Assembly: GCA_002305685.1 (NCBI GenBank)
Contig: DBQB01000016.1
Coordinates: 19,303 to 83,302, forward strand
Source of the DNA: Ruminococcaceae bacterium UBA1405
GTDB taxonomy: Bacteria > Bacillota > Clostridia > Oscillospirales > Ruminococcaceae
DNA length: 64,000 bases
Reading direction: 5' to 3'
Of the stretch, positions 40,811-49,218 are shown piece after piece. Both the position numbers and the translations under genes were made by a program. The notes under the pieces are model-generated. The model was not told the origin of the DNA. It did no database searches and saw only the letters and a program-made list of their open reading frames with translations. Within the stretch, counting starts at the first letter, position 1, and each line of letters begins with the position of its first letter.

Positions 40811-40839
40811 ATTATATACCACGCCGCGAAAAATGACAA
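40811..40839 (-). promoter_or_regulatory. Promoter of the carboxyltransferase operon
   Basis: On the minus strand: TTGTCA, 17-nt spacer, a perfect TATAAT. It is one of the best promoter matches of the window, as expected for a catabolic enzyme made in quantity. Confidence 0.8.
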
Positions 40840-40881
40840 GTTTTTTTCCGTCAAACCTGTAACTTTTTCGTCCGGAGATAC

Positions 40882-40895
40882 GCCAAAATTTTGGC
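40882..40895. promoter_or_regulatory. Palindrome upstream of the carboxyltransferase promoter
   Basis: GCCAAAATTTTGGC is a perfect 14-bp palindrome about 43 bp upstream of the -35 box. A related half (AAATTTTGG) recurs about 20 bp further on. It has the form of a regulator site, but no regulator can be named. Confidence 0.35.
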
Positions 40896-41093
40896 CTTTT
40901 TAAGCGGAAATTTTGGTGGAGGTCTCATTTTGTTGATTCATATCCGCCGGAAAAACTCTCGACATCTCCCATATTTCAAGCGTTGTTTCCAGTTTTATCT
41001 GTATTTTTTCCACCTGTTCCAGCGGTATTCTCATTTTTTCCATAGGACAAAGCAGCGGCCAGAATACCACGTCTGCCAACTCATAGAAAAACC

Positions 41094-42089
41094 TCAACCT
41101 CTGGGACCGGCTCCCCTTCTGTGGGAAGCGCCGCCCAATTCTTTTTGAGCGGAACGCGTTCTTCCAGTTCTGGTGGGATGCTTTTCCCGCATCTTTCTGG
41201 GCTCCCAATCTTCATGCAGGGGACGGCCATTTTTAAACACCAGCTCCTCCGGCGCCCGCCCATCCCGATGAGGATTCTTTTTCACCACCGGACGTCCGAA
41301 ATTTCGCTCCAACGCATGGGGACTACGGATTTCAGCTTTTTCACGGGATTGCCCTGGCTTTTGCTCCCGCACTGCACCGCGAATTGCGCCTACCTCCTGG
41401 GGCGTCAATTCCCGCCATTTGCCTGGAGGCAGCATTCCCAGACGGATTGGGCCGATGCTGGTACGGCGCAGCCGAGCCACCTCCAGCCCCACCGCTTCAC
41501 ACATTTTACGGATCTGACGGTTGCGTCCTTCGTGGATAACCATCTGCACCACGGCCCGTTCCGGGGTCTTTTCCAACACCGTGACCTGCGCTGGAGCGGT
41601 CATTCTGCCATCAATCTCCACACCTGCGGACAGCGCAACCGCCTGCTCCTCAGTGATGCCCGGACGCACCGTCACCCGGTAGGTTTTGGAGATATGATGG
41701 CTGGGATGCATGATCAGATTGGCAAAGTTGCCGTCATTGGTCAGCAGCAAAGCCCCCTCGGAATCCTTATCCAACCGGCCCACCGGATATACCCGCTCTG
41801 GGAGGTCCTCCACCAGTTCCGCCACACACCGCCGTCCCAGCTCATCGCTGAGGGTAGTGACGTAACCTCTGGGCTTGTTGAGCAGAATATATACTTTCTG
41901 CACTTTCGGGGTCAATTCCACTCGGATACCGTCGATCGCCACAACATCCCGGCGTAGATCCACCGCTGCTCCGGCCTGGGCCTTGCGCCCGTTGACGGTG
42001 ATGCGCCCCGCCGCCACATACTCCTCCGCTTTGCGCCGCGAAAGAATTCCGTTTTCCGATAATACCTTTTGGATTCTAACCTTTTCCAT
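41094..42089 (-). CDS. rluB: Pseudouridine synthase RluB family
   Basis: A 331-residue enzyme modifying 23S rRNA (U2605-type). An S4 RNA-binding domain (VRIQKVLSENGILSRRKAEE) is followed by the RsuA/RluB catalytic domain with VGRLDKDSEGALLLTNDG near residue 105 containing the catalytic Asp, and HEGRNRQIRKMCEAVG. The last 85 residues are a strongly basic, Arg/Lys-rich disordered tail. The ATG at 42089 has AAAGGG upstream. It follows dacF, the usual clostridial order, with spmA-spmB missing in between. Confidence 0.95.
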   Translation of the reverse strand: MEKVRIQKVLSENGILSRRKAEEYVAAGRITVNGRKAQAGAAVDLRRDVVAIDGIRVELTPKVQKVYILLNKPRGYVTTLSDELGRRCVAELVEDLPERVYPVGRLDKDSEGALLLTNDGNFANLIMHPSHHISKTYRVTVRPGITEEQAVALSAGVEIDGRMTAPAQVTVLEKTPERAVVQMVIHEGRNRQIRKMCEAVGLEVARLRRTSIGPIRLGMLPPGKWRELTPQEVGAIRGAVREQKPGQSREKAEIRSPHALERNFGRPVVKKNPHRDGRAPEELVFKNGRPLHEDWEPRKMREKHPTRTGRTRSAQKELGGASHRRGAGPRG

Positions 42090-42215
42090 TCTGTCCCTTT
42101 CCGGTCTGCCCTCCGGCAGTCCTTCCAAATCGTTTTTCCTTCTATCCTTTCAGCCTCAGCTGCAAGGGGGATGCTGCGCCAATCACATCTGGGCAATTTC
42201 GCCAAACGCTTTCTG

Positions 42216-43379
42216 TTACCACCACTTCAGCCAATCCCACAGCTTCTTTTTTTCCTGCGGTTTTTCCGGGCTGTTCTGTTGGGCAACCATCGAAACCTGC
42301 GCCAACTGCTGCCCGTCCAGCGTCAGCGTCATCTCCCCCAAGGTTTCTCCCTCCGACACCGGCGCATATACCACCGAGGGAAGAAACAGTTCCACCTCTA
42401 CCCGCCCCCGCTCTTCGGCAGTCAGTGAAAGCAACGTCTCCTCCTGAGGGGATACCGTCACAGCGCTGCGGGTACCGCCGGTTACCGGCACCGAGATATC
42501 CTGGGAGAGAAAATCGCTCACCTCGTACTGGGAAAGCGCCGCAAATCCCTGATCCAGCGCCTGTTTGTGCAGATTCCAATCGTCAGATGCCCCCAGGGTC
42601 ACAAAAACCAGCAGCGTTCCATCCCGCTGTGCCGCCGAGACCAGACAGCGCCCTGACTTTTTGGTATATCCGGTTTTTACCCCTATCGCTCCGTCATACT
42701 CCCGCAGCAAACGGTTGTGGTTTTGCAACCATCGGTCATACGGGGGATTGCCGTAGCTTAAGCGAAGGGTGGAGGCACTGCACAGCGAAGCAAAATCTGG
42801 GTTCGCTAACGCCGCACAGGCGAGCATCCCCATATCCCGGGCTGTGGAATAATGGTTCTCATCGTCCAGTCCCGAGGGGGTGACAAAGGAGGTGTTTTCC
42901 ATTCCGATTTCCGCTGCACGACGGTTCATCCGTTTGGCAAACTCTGAAAGAGAACCGTCAATCGCCACCGCCGCTGCATTGGCAGCGTCGTTTCCGGAGG
43001 CAAGCAGCATTCCTGCCGCCAACGTGCGCAGCGTTACAATATCTCCCTCCTTGAGTCCCATGGAAGATCCTTCCACCTGTATCGCCGCCGCATCGACCAC
43101 AAAGGAGGTATCCAGCCACGGCTGTTCCAGCGTCAAAAGAGCCGTCATGATTTTGGTGGTGCTGGCCATGGGGAGACACCGATCCGGATTTACCCCAAAG
43201 AGCAGCCGTCCGGTTTTTCCCTCCAAAAGCGCCATGGCCTTGGCATGACCTTCCCCCAACGGCAACGCGACCGCCCATCCATCCCCTGACTGAACTGTAA
43301 TAGAACCACCGGGCAGCAACATCGTACCAAAAAACAAAGCCGCCACAACGGTCATCCAGCGAAACAAAAAGTATTTCAT
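42216..43379 (-). CDS. dacF: D-alanyl-D-alanine carboxypeptidase (DacF/DacB-like)
   Basis: A 387-residue exported penicillin-binding protein trimming pentapeptides. Signal-like N-terminus (residues 1-30); catalytic triad boxes STTK at 73-76, SGN at 128-130 and KTG at 235-237; a PBP5-type C-terminal beta domain with a final Lys/Trp-rich amphipathic segment (KKKLWDWLKWW) that probably attaches to the membrane. Position after ytfJ suggests a sporulation-related DacF-type role, which is an inference. Confidence 0.95.
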   Translation of the reverse strand: MKYFLFRWMTVVAALFFGTMLLPGGSITVQSGDGWAVALPLGEGHAKAMALLEGKTGRLLFGVNPDRCLPMASTTKIMTALLTLEQPWLDTSFVVDAAAIQVEGSSMGLKEGDIVTLRTLAAGMLLASGNDAANAAAVAIDGSLSEFAKRMNRRAAEIGMENTSFVTPSGLDDENHYSTARDMGMLACAALANPDFASLCSASTLRLSYGNPPYDRWLQNHNRLLREYDGAIGVKTGYTKKSGRCLVSAAQRDGTLLVFVTLGASDDWNLHKQALDQGFAALSQYEVSDFLSQDISVPVTGGTRSAVTVSPQEETLLSLTAEERGRVEVELFLPSVVYAPVSEGETLGEMTLTLDGQQLAQVSMVAQQNSPEKPQEKKKLWDWLKWW

Positions 43380-43460
43380 CCCTCTTCCTCCTGTCTTGCC
43401 CGTTCTATCAGAGCATATGCAGCAAAGAAAAAGGGTATGTTGCGTTCTCTGCGGGGAAGA

Positions 43461-43874
43461 TTACGGCTTTACCGCCTCAGCGGTATCGCTCTCGTCCCCG
43501 TCATTTTTCTTTTTCTGGATCAGTGAAACCACCTTATCCACTACCTCCGGGATCATGTTCAGCGCCCGGCCTGCATTGTTGTTGTCATCGGCCACCTGCA
43601 TCAGACGCACCTCTCCAGCCCCGGTGATAACCAGAAACGCAATGGGGGTAACCGTCACACCGCCGCCGCTGCCGCCGCCAAACAGATCCTTGGGCTTGGC
43701 TGTCGGCAGATCGGAGCCGCCCGAGGCAAATCCAAAGCTTACCTTGGAAACCGGTATAATGATAGTCCCGCCAGGGGCTTCAATGGCTTTCCCAATAATC
43801 GTCTCGGTGCCCACAAGATCCCGTAAATTTTTCATGGAATCGTTGAGTATCTCTTGAATCGAATTCTGGCTCAT
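43461..43874 (-). CDS. ytfJ: YtfJ/GerW family sporulation protein
   Basis: A 137-residue protein of the GerW (YtfJ) family needed for proper spore germination in B. subtilis. Core: LRDLVGTETIIGKAIEAPGGTIIIPVSKVSFGFASGG reads through the conserved segment, followed by a Gly-rich loop (FGGGSGGG) and VTPIAFLVI. The ATG at 43874 is 9 nt after GGAGG; the ATG at 43880 is too close to it. It is next to the DUF2953 gene, as ytfI-ytfJ are in Bacillus. Confidence 0.93.
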   Translation of the reverse strand: MSQNSIQEILNDSMKNLRDLVGTETIIGKAIEAPGGTIIIPVSKVSFGFASGGSDLPTAKPKDLFGGGSGGGVTVTPIAFLVITGAGEVRLMQVADDNNNAGRALNMIPEVVDKVVSLIQKKKNDGDESDTAEAVKP

Positions 43875-43942
43875 AAACATTTTCCTCCACTACTTTGCTT
43901 TTTCATCCACCGTCAGCCGGTGGTAAAACCCATTGTAACTGC

Positions 43943-44644
43943 CTAGGATACTGCGGTTTTTTGGGCCTTCTCCCCTCCAAGTAGAAGCCGCAGCAAATCC
44001 CCAGACGCGCTCAAGCCTGCCGCCAACACTGTACCTATCCGAAAAAACAGCTTTCCCGAAAGATAAATCCGGCTTTCCCCGGTGATAAAATCCGGTTCAA
44101 TCTGAATTTTGGTGCAGCGCAGCGTCACAAGCTGCATCAAAAAGGCGTATACCGTATATACCGCCGCGTTGGCTTTTCCGTAGGAGACAGCCGTCGCCTG
44201 CGCGTCTACACCGCCCACTTTCAGATATAGCGTCAGATGATCCACCCGAAAGCCCTTCCAGAATCGTTTAACCGCCTTGGAACCGCTCCTGGAAATTTGC
44301 AGCAGCAGATCCAACGTTTCGGACAAATTCCTCTTGGCACGGGGCTTCTCAGAGGTTTTGCTAGCCTTTTTATGGCCTTTTCTCGCAGCTTTTGCGTCTC
44401 TTTTCGCATTTTTCCGCGCCAGCTTTTTTTCCTTTCTCTTTCTCTGCTGCGGCGTCAGCATTTTTTCCTGGGACGGATAGAGGGGAATCTTCCACCACAA
44501 CAGCTCAAGCACACAGCGAAAAGTTTGAGCCTGTCCGTTGCCGCGATTACCGCTATCATAGCACAGGGATATGCGTATGGGGAAAAGCAAAAGCGCAAGC
44601 AACAGCAGTGCCAGTACCAAAACGGCGATCCATCCGGCGTCCAT
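43943..44644 (-). CDS. DUF2953 (YtfI-like) membrane protein
   Basis: A 233-residue protein with an N-terminal membrane helix (WIAVLVLALLLLALLLFPI), a basic Lys/Arg-rich linker (residues about 65-110) and a C-terminal DUF2953 region (VDHLTLYLKVGGVDAQATAVSYGKANA). It is probably made for sporulation, because it pairs with ytfJ (68 nt downstream) and the pair is conserved. Biochemical function unknown. Confidence 0.88.
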   Translation of the reverse strand: MDAGWIAVLVLALLLLALLLFPIRISLCYDSGNRGNGQAQTFRCVLELLWWKIPLYPSQEKMLTPQQRKRKEKKLARKNAKRDAKAARKGHKKASKTSEKPRAKRNLSETLDLLLQISRSGSKAVKRFWKGFRVDHLTLYLKVGGVDAQATAVSYGKANAAVYTVYAFLMQLVTLRCTKIQIEPDFITGESRIYLSGKLFFRIGTVLAAGLSASGDLLRLLLGGEKAQKTAVS

Positions 44645-44683
44645 CTCTTCACCTCCCGGTAAAAACGGCCATATACAGCCCTG

Positions 44684-45232
44684 TCACGGTTTTTCCAAAA
44701 TCGTTTGCTGCTCCTGCTCTTCCCGTCCCGGTACAGCGGGGAGCTGTTCAAGGCTTTCCAATCCAAAACTGCGCAAGAAAACATCGGTGGTCCGGTAGGC
44801 AATAGGCCTGCCGGGAAGTTCCAAACGGCCAGCCTCCTCAATGAGGTGTTTTTCTACCAGAGAGTTCATTACCGCGGAGCAATCCACCCCTCGAACCTGT
44901 TCCACAAACGCTCTGGTCACCGGTTGATTGTAGGAGATAACCGCCAGCACCTCCATCGCCGCTTGGGATAGCGGCGTGTTCCTGGTAATCGCCAGGGCCG
45001 CTTTGATGTCCGGGGCATACTCCGCACGGGTACAAAGCTGAAAGCTATCCTCCAACCGCAGCAGCTGCCAGGCGGTTTTCTGTGTATCATACTGCTGCTC
45101 CAGCAGCTGAAGCTGCTGGTACACTGCGCCTTTGGTAAGGCCCAGGGCCTGTGCCAATCTTTCACAGGACACCGGTGCACCGCTGGCAAAAAGTATTGCC
45201 TCAATTCGTCTGTCAATCCTCAACTGTTCCAT
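44684..45232 (-). CDS. scpB: Segregation and condensation protein B
   Basis: A 182-residue winged-helix kleisin partner of SMC-ScpA. Motifs: RIEAILFASGAPVS at the N-terminus, and the conserved LSQAAMEVLAVISYNQPVTRAFVEQVRGV. The ATG at 45232 is 7 nt after AAAGG; the longer reading from 45256 has a weaker site. It follows scpA with a short gap, the standard order. Confidence 0.95.
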   Translation of the reverse strand: MEQLRIDRRIEAILFASGAPVSCERLAQALGLTKGAVYQQLQLLEQQYDTQKTAWQLLRLEDSFQLCTRAEYAPDIKAALAITRNTPLSQAAMEVLAVISYNQPVTRAFVEQVRGVDCSAVMNSLVEKHLIEEAGRLELPGRPIAYRTTDVFLRSFGLESLEQLPAVPGREEQEQQTILEKP

Positions 45233-45298
45233 AATCAAGCCTTTCATCGGTATCACGTCGCACTGCCGCAGCTTCGGCAGTTAACTTCTTCTCCGGAC

Positions 45299-46027
45299 TC
45301 AGGAGAGCGGCGGCTGGGCAGGCGAGGGATAAACCGCTGAAACGGTCAGCGCTTCATCGTCCAGCACCTGTATGCGCTGGTCCTTAATCAGCTCCAGCAC
45401 CGCCAAAAAGGTAGCCACCAGCTCCGAACGGTCAGTAATCTCAGCAAACAGCTGTAAAAAAGGGATTTGGGGTTTGGCGTAAAGCCGCTGCAACAGGTAA
45501 GCAATACGAGAGGAAACCGACACTACATGGCGCCGCACAATAGGACGAAACACCTCCTGGGAAGGAGGCAATTTTCGCTGTCCCCGTCCCACTGCGGAGA
45601 GATACGCCCGCATCAGTTCCTCCAGCCGATGAATTCTCCGATAGGTAGTGTCCGTTTCTGGCAGTTGAGCGGGATGAGTAAACAGCCGATCTCCTACATA
45701 GTTTTCCCCCAGTACTGCCGCCACCTGGCGGCATAAGCTATATTCAATCAGTTGTCCTGTCAGTTCCCTTGTCAATTCTTCCTGTTCCTGCTGCCGCTTG
45801 GGCAGCAGCGACAATGTTTTGATATATACCAGGCGGGACGCCATCTCCAAAAAGGAACTGGCTATCTCCATGTCCTGGCGCTGCATATCCCCAATAATTT
45901 GCAGATACTGCTGCATCACACTGGTAATCTCCACCGAGAAGATGTCCAGCTTATGCTGGGAGATCAGGTGAAGCATCAGGTCCAGCGGTCCCTCAAACTG
46001 CTCCAGCTTAAACGAGATGGATTCCAT
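45299..46027 (-). CDS. scpA: Segregation and condensation protein A (kleisin)
   Basis: A 242-residue kleisin bridging SMC heads. The N-terminal SMC-neck binding segment begins ISFKLEQFEGPLDLMLHLI; EMASRLVYIKTLSLLP is conserved; the C-terminal winged helix ends VTFLAVLELIKDQ-like (ATFLAVLELIKDQRI). The ATG at 46027 gives the normal N-terminus. The longer reading from 46078 adds a non-conserved leader that overlaps the upstream gene closely. The ribosome site (AGGGG) is close to the ATG. Confidence 0.95.
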   Translation of the reverse strand: MESISFKLEQFEGPLDLMLHLISQHKLDIFSVEITSVMQQYLQIIGDMQRQDMEIASSFLEMASRLVYIKTLSLLPKRQQEQEELTRELTGQLIEYSLCRQVAAVLGENYVGDRLFTHPAQLPETDTTYRRIHRLEELMRAYLSAVGRGQRKLPPSQEVFRPIVRRHVVSVSSRIAYLLQRLYAKPQIPFLQLFAEITDRSELVATFLAVLELIKDQRIQVLDDEALTVSAVYPSPAQPPLS

Positions 46028-46081
46028 TCCCCTAGATTCTGCCCCTTCCTGTTGCCGGCCATACCGGCAGTATGCCAAAAG

Positions 46082-46753
46082 TTAAAACAATATGTTCACA
46101 AAATCTGTCAGCCGCACCATCACCCAAAGAAGATACTGTACTGCGACGTTGAGCGGACGGGAGAACACCCCGGTAAAGAGAAGCACTGCCATCGCCACAA
46201 AGATATACCGCTCATATTCCATGATCTTAAAATACCACCGTGCCGGCAGCAGCAGCGCCACGATTCTGGAACCATCCAGCGGCGGAACCGGTATGAGATT
46301 GAATACCGCAAGGGAGAGGTTGATCAGCATCATTGACCAGACAATCTCCAAAACGGCATAGGTAAAAATCTGAAACGGCGCCGACGTCAGATACAGAGGC
46401 GTTCCCACAACCACGCCTCCAAATACCCGATAAAGAAGCAGCAGCACAAAGCCGAACAACAGGTTGGCAGCAGGCCCTGCCAGAGCTGTAAGCGCCATGC
46501 CCTGACGGGGGTTTTTAAAATAACGGGGATTGACCGGCACTGCTTTGGCCCAGCCAAAACCGGTCAGCAGCATCAGCGCGCTGCCGATGGGATCAAAATG
46601 GCGCAAAGGATTGAGGGTAAGGCGTCCACTGTTGCGGGCGGTGGGATCCCCCAGTTTTTCCGCCATCCAGCCATGGGCGCATTCATGCACCGGTATCACC
46701 CCCACCAGCACGATACACCTGGCCAAAAGAGTATAGATTCCGTCAAACGACAT
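46082..46753 (-). CDS. Site-2 protease family (M50) membrane metalloprotease
   Basis: A 223-residue polytopic membrane protease. Zinc motif HECAHG near residue 23 and the third-ligand motif NLIPVPPLDGSRI near residue 155, in the order typical of compact M50B proteins with no PDZ domain. About five or six membrane segments. The gene heads the scpA-scpB-DUF2953-ytfJ-dacF-rluB run, as in many clostridia. Substrates are unknown; a sporulation sigma-factor link is speculation. Confidence 0.93.
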   Translation of the reverse strand: MSFDGIYTLLARCIVLVGVIPVHECAHGWMAEKLGDPTARNSGRLTLNPLRHFDPIGSALMLLTGFGWAKAVPVNPRYFKNPRQGMALTALAGPAANLLFGFVLLLLYRVFGGVVVGTPLYLTSAPFQIFTYAVLEIVWSMMLINLSLAVFNLIPVPPLDGSRIVALLLPARWYFKIMEYERYIFVAMAVLLFTGVFSRPLNVAVQYLLWVMVRLTDFVNILF

Positions 46754-46913
46754 GGTACCGCTCCCTTCGCAACCACCGCAGGCCTCTTCCCTGGGAACCC
46801 GCGAACATAAATTATCACAGCACTATTATAACGATAATCCGGAAAAATGACAAGCAATCCCGGGATGCCGAAGGATATATTTCACTTTCCAACCGCATAG
46901 TTTTCCACATAAA

Positions 46914-46951
46914 AAGGAAAGACGGCACAGCGTTTTCAACACTGTGCCGTC
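46914..46951 (-). terminator. Terminator of rpmB
   Basis: GACGGCACAG pairs perfectly with CTGTGCCGTC (10 bp, 11-nt loop), then TTTCCTTTTT on the minus strand, 40 nt past the rpmB stop. Confidence 0.88.
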
Positions 46952-46990
46952 CGATACCGTTTCAAATCCTTCACAATGTATCCCATGTCA

Positions 46991-47179
46991 TTAGATAGCA
47001 CGGGTAACCTTGTTGGAACGCAGGCAACGGGTGCAGGCATGGATATGGCAGGGAGTTCCGTCCACAACAGCCTTCACACGTCTGACATTGGGCTTCCAGG
47101 TTCTGTTGGATCTCCGATGAGAGTGAGAAACCTTAATCCCAAAGACAACGCCTTTTCCGCATATATCACATTTAGCCAT
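46991..47179 (-). CDS. rpmB: 50S ribosomal protein L28
   Basis: A 62-residue L28 with the zinc-ribbon form: CDICGKG at residues 4-10 and CTRCLRS near residue 49. The SHSHRRSNRTWKPNV segment is diagnostic. It is a single-gene transcript with its own promoter (47225-47253) and terminator. In Bacillus it neighbours spoVM, but here it is 25 kb away. Confidence 0.98.
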   Translation of the reverse strand: MAKCDICGKGVVFGIKVSHSHRRSNRTWKPNVRRVKAVVDGTPCHIHACTRCLRSNKVTRAI

Positions 47180-47224
47180 GTGCTAACACCTCCTTAATAG
47201 CAATCCAAAAAATCAACGTACATT

Positions 47225-47253
47225 ATGATACCAGAAAACCCGCAGAAAAGCAA
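47225..47253 (-). promoter_or_regulatory. Promoter for rpmB
   Basis: On the minus strand: TTGCTT, 17-nt spacer, TATCAT, about 45 nt before the start codon. Confidence 0.6.
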
Positions 47254-47325
47254 GAGATTTTTTTGGAAAAAAGGCAGGAAAAGAAAAGTTTTTCTGCGCT
47301 TTTCCACCAAATTTCAAACAATCGG

Positions 47326-48345
47326 TCATCTGGAAGAGGACAGCAGCCAGATGGTTTCCGATTCATGGCGTTTGGGGCGTTCCATCAGAGCTGCAATGGC
47401 GTCCCGGGGCATCTTTCCCTCATGCAGCACCTGATGCACCTGGCGGATGATCGGCATCTCCACGCCCAAACTTTCGGCAAGCCGGTACGCAGCGTCCGCC
47501 GCAAAATATCCTTCCACCGTGCTTCCCACCTGCGCAAGGGCCTGCTGCGCGTCGCATCCGCGGCCAATCAGCAGGCCTGCGCGGCGGTTCCGGGAATGAC
47601 GGCTGGTACAGGTGACAATCAGATCTCCAATTCCCGAAAGGCCTGCAAAGGTTTCGCTGCGCGCACCCATGGCAACCCCCAACCGGGCAATTTCGGTAAT
47701 TCCCCGGGTCATCAGCGCGGCCCTGGCGTTGTCGCCCAGTTCCAGGCCGTCACAGGCCCCCACCGCAAGGGCGATGATGTTTTTTAATGCTCCCCCAAGC
47801 TCCACTCCGGTCACGTCATCGCTGACATAGATGCGAAGGGCAGGACTCATCAGCTGATCCTGTACCCACTCCGCATCAGCTCTGCGGCGGGAAGCAGCCA
47901 CCACCGTGGTAGGAACTCCCACGGCAATCTCCTCCGCATGGGAGGGACCGGAGAGGATGACCGGCGGCGCCCCCAATTCCTCCTCCAGCACCTGGGAAAA
48001 ACGCTTGAGGGTACCTGCCTCCAATCCCTTGGCCACCGAAACCACCGTCTGGCGGTCCGGCGAAAAATAAGGGCGCAGCTTTGCCGCTGTCTGACGCACC
48101 GCAAAGGACGGAACAGCCAGCAGTATCAGCTCTGCCTGAGCGGCATCTTCCAGTTGGTGGGAAAGATAAATGCTTTCCGGAACCGTCACCCCTGGCAACC
48201 GCTTACGGTTTTCGCCGTCCTTGCGGATCGCCTCCAGAGATTCAGGGTTGCTGGCCCAAAGGGATACACGATGCCCCTGGCCGGCTGCCAAGACAGCCAG
48301 CGCCGTTCCAAAGGCGCCCGCCCCTAAAACCGCAATATTTGCCAT
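47326..48345 (-). CDS. gpsA: Glycerol-3-phosphate dehydrogenase [NAD(P)+]
   Basis: A 339-residue enzyme reducing dihydroxyacetone phosphate to sn-glycerol 3-phosphate for phospholipids. N-terminal Rossmann motif VLGAGAFGTALA; VSVAKGLEAGTLKRFSQ; the active-site Lys in ELGGALKNIIALAVG; and the conserved GDLIVTCTSRHSRNRRAG. It follows plsY by 88 nt, so two consecutive steps of lysophosphatidate synthesis are together. Confidence 0.97.
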   Translation of the reverse strand: MANIAVLGAGAFGTALAVLAAGQGHRVSLWASNPESLEAIRKDGENRKRLPGVTVPESIYLSHQLEDAAQAELILLAVPSFAVRQTAAKLRPYFSPDRQTVVSVAKGLEAGTLKRFSQVLEEELGAPPVILSGPSHAEEIAVGVPTTVVAASRRRADAEWVQDQLMSPALRIYVSDDVTGVELGGALKNIIALAVGACDGLELGDNARAALMTRGITEIARLGVAMGARSETFAGLSGIGDLIVTCTSRHSRNRRAGLLIGRGCDAQQALAQVGSTVEGYFAADAAYRLAESLGVEMPIIRQVHQVLHEGKMPRDAIAALMERPKRHESETIWLLSSSR

Positions 48346-48433
48346 ATTTTTTCTCCTTCCCTATGGATTAACCAGCATCGGGAAGGAAGGGGAAAGATTC
48401 CGTCCCGACGGTCTGCTGCCGCGACGGATACGC

Positions 48434-49084
48434 TCAGCGGCGGGGTTTCTTTTTGCTGGAACCTTTTTGAGATGAGCCAAATTTGTTTTCGGTTCCGTTT
48501 AGCAGTCGTTTGACATTCGCTCTGTGCATATAGATGACCACACCGCTGATCAGACAGCTGAACAGCAGGTCCAGATTAAAATGCATCCCATAGAGCAAAA
48601 AGGTTGCGATGGGAAACAGCACTGCGGCCAGAAGGGAACCCAGCGAGACAATCTTCACCAGGAAGATGGTGGGAATCACAATCACAGCCAGGATAAAAAA
48701 CACCGGCGGATGGATGACAAACACCACCCCTGCGCTGGTCAAAACCCCTTTTCCGCCCTTAAACCCAAAATACAGCGGGAAAAGGTGACCCAGCAGCGCA
48801 AAAAATCCCGCCACATATCCGCCATCCACGTCGGAAATGCCCAGGATATGGAAGATCAGACGCCCTATAAGCACCGCAACAGCGCCCTTGGCAAAATCTC
48901 CCACCGCCGTAAAGGCAGCCGGACCTTTTCCGTAAGTCCGCAGAATATTGGTCATGCCCGCATTGCCGCTGCCATGGTTGCGCACATCATCCTTTGCAAC
49001 AATCCTGGATACAAGGATGGCAGAGTTGATGCTTCCCAGCAGGTAGGCGCACAGCGCCGAGAGCAGGATTCCCAGAATAATCAT
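48434..49084 (-). CDS. plsY: Acyl-phosphate glycerol-3-phosphate acyltransferase PlsY
   Basis: A 216-residue integral membrane acyltransferase making lysophosphatidic acid from acyl-phosphate and glycerol-3-phosphate. Motif 1 LLGSINSAILV, motif 2 VRNHGSGNAGMTNILRTYGK, motif 3 GHLFPLYFGFKGGKGVLTS. Five to seven membrane segments. The tail is basic (KKKPRR). The ATG at 49084 is 9 nt after GGAG; earlier in-frame starts overlap that site. Confidence 0.96.
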   Translation of the reverse strand: MIILGILLSALCAYLLGSINSAILVSRIVAKDDVRNHGSGNAGMTNILRTYGKGPAAFTAVGDFAKGAVAVLIGRLIFHILGISDVDGGYVAGFFALLGHLFPLYFGFKGGKGVLTSAGVVFVIHPPVFFILAVIVIPTIFLVKIVSLGSLLAAVLFPIATFLLYGMHFNLDLLFSCLISGVVIYMHRANVKRLLNGTENKFGSSQKGSSKKKPRR

Positions 49085-49218
49085 AGCTGTCATCTCCAAA
49101 CGATTCAGATTGATGGTTCATGTAACAACCGATACTTTTTCCACTTCAGTATAAACGCCGCCTTTGTGCCGCGTCAAGACCGTAGGATAAATTTTCCATG
49201 GCCTGCCGCCTGGTGGCA

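Larger units (their letters stand above)
40535..41093 (-). other. Long leader and upstream region of the carboxyltransferase operon
   Basis: This 559-nt region has three tandem hairpins next to the first gene (40567-40632), a sigma-A promoter (40811-40839), a palindrome (40882-40895), and the 3' flank of rluB. A 52-codon ORF beginning only a few nt past the predicted transcript start (stop at 40642) has no ribosome site and is not called as a gene. Confidence 0.55.

Noticed and set aside
40900..41040. Minus-strand 47-codon stretch (IPLEQVEKIQIKLETTLEIW) downstream of rluB
   Set aside because: It looks protein-like but the ATG has no ribosome site and the frame continues back into rluB in a different phase. 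It could be a remnant; not enough support.
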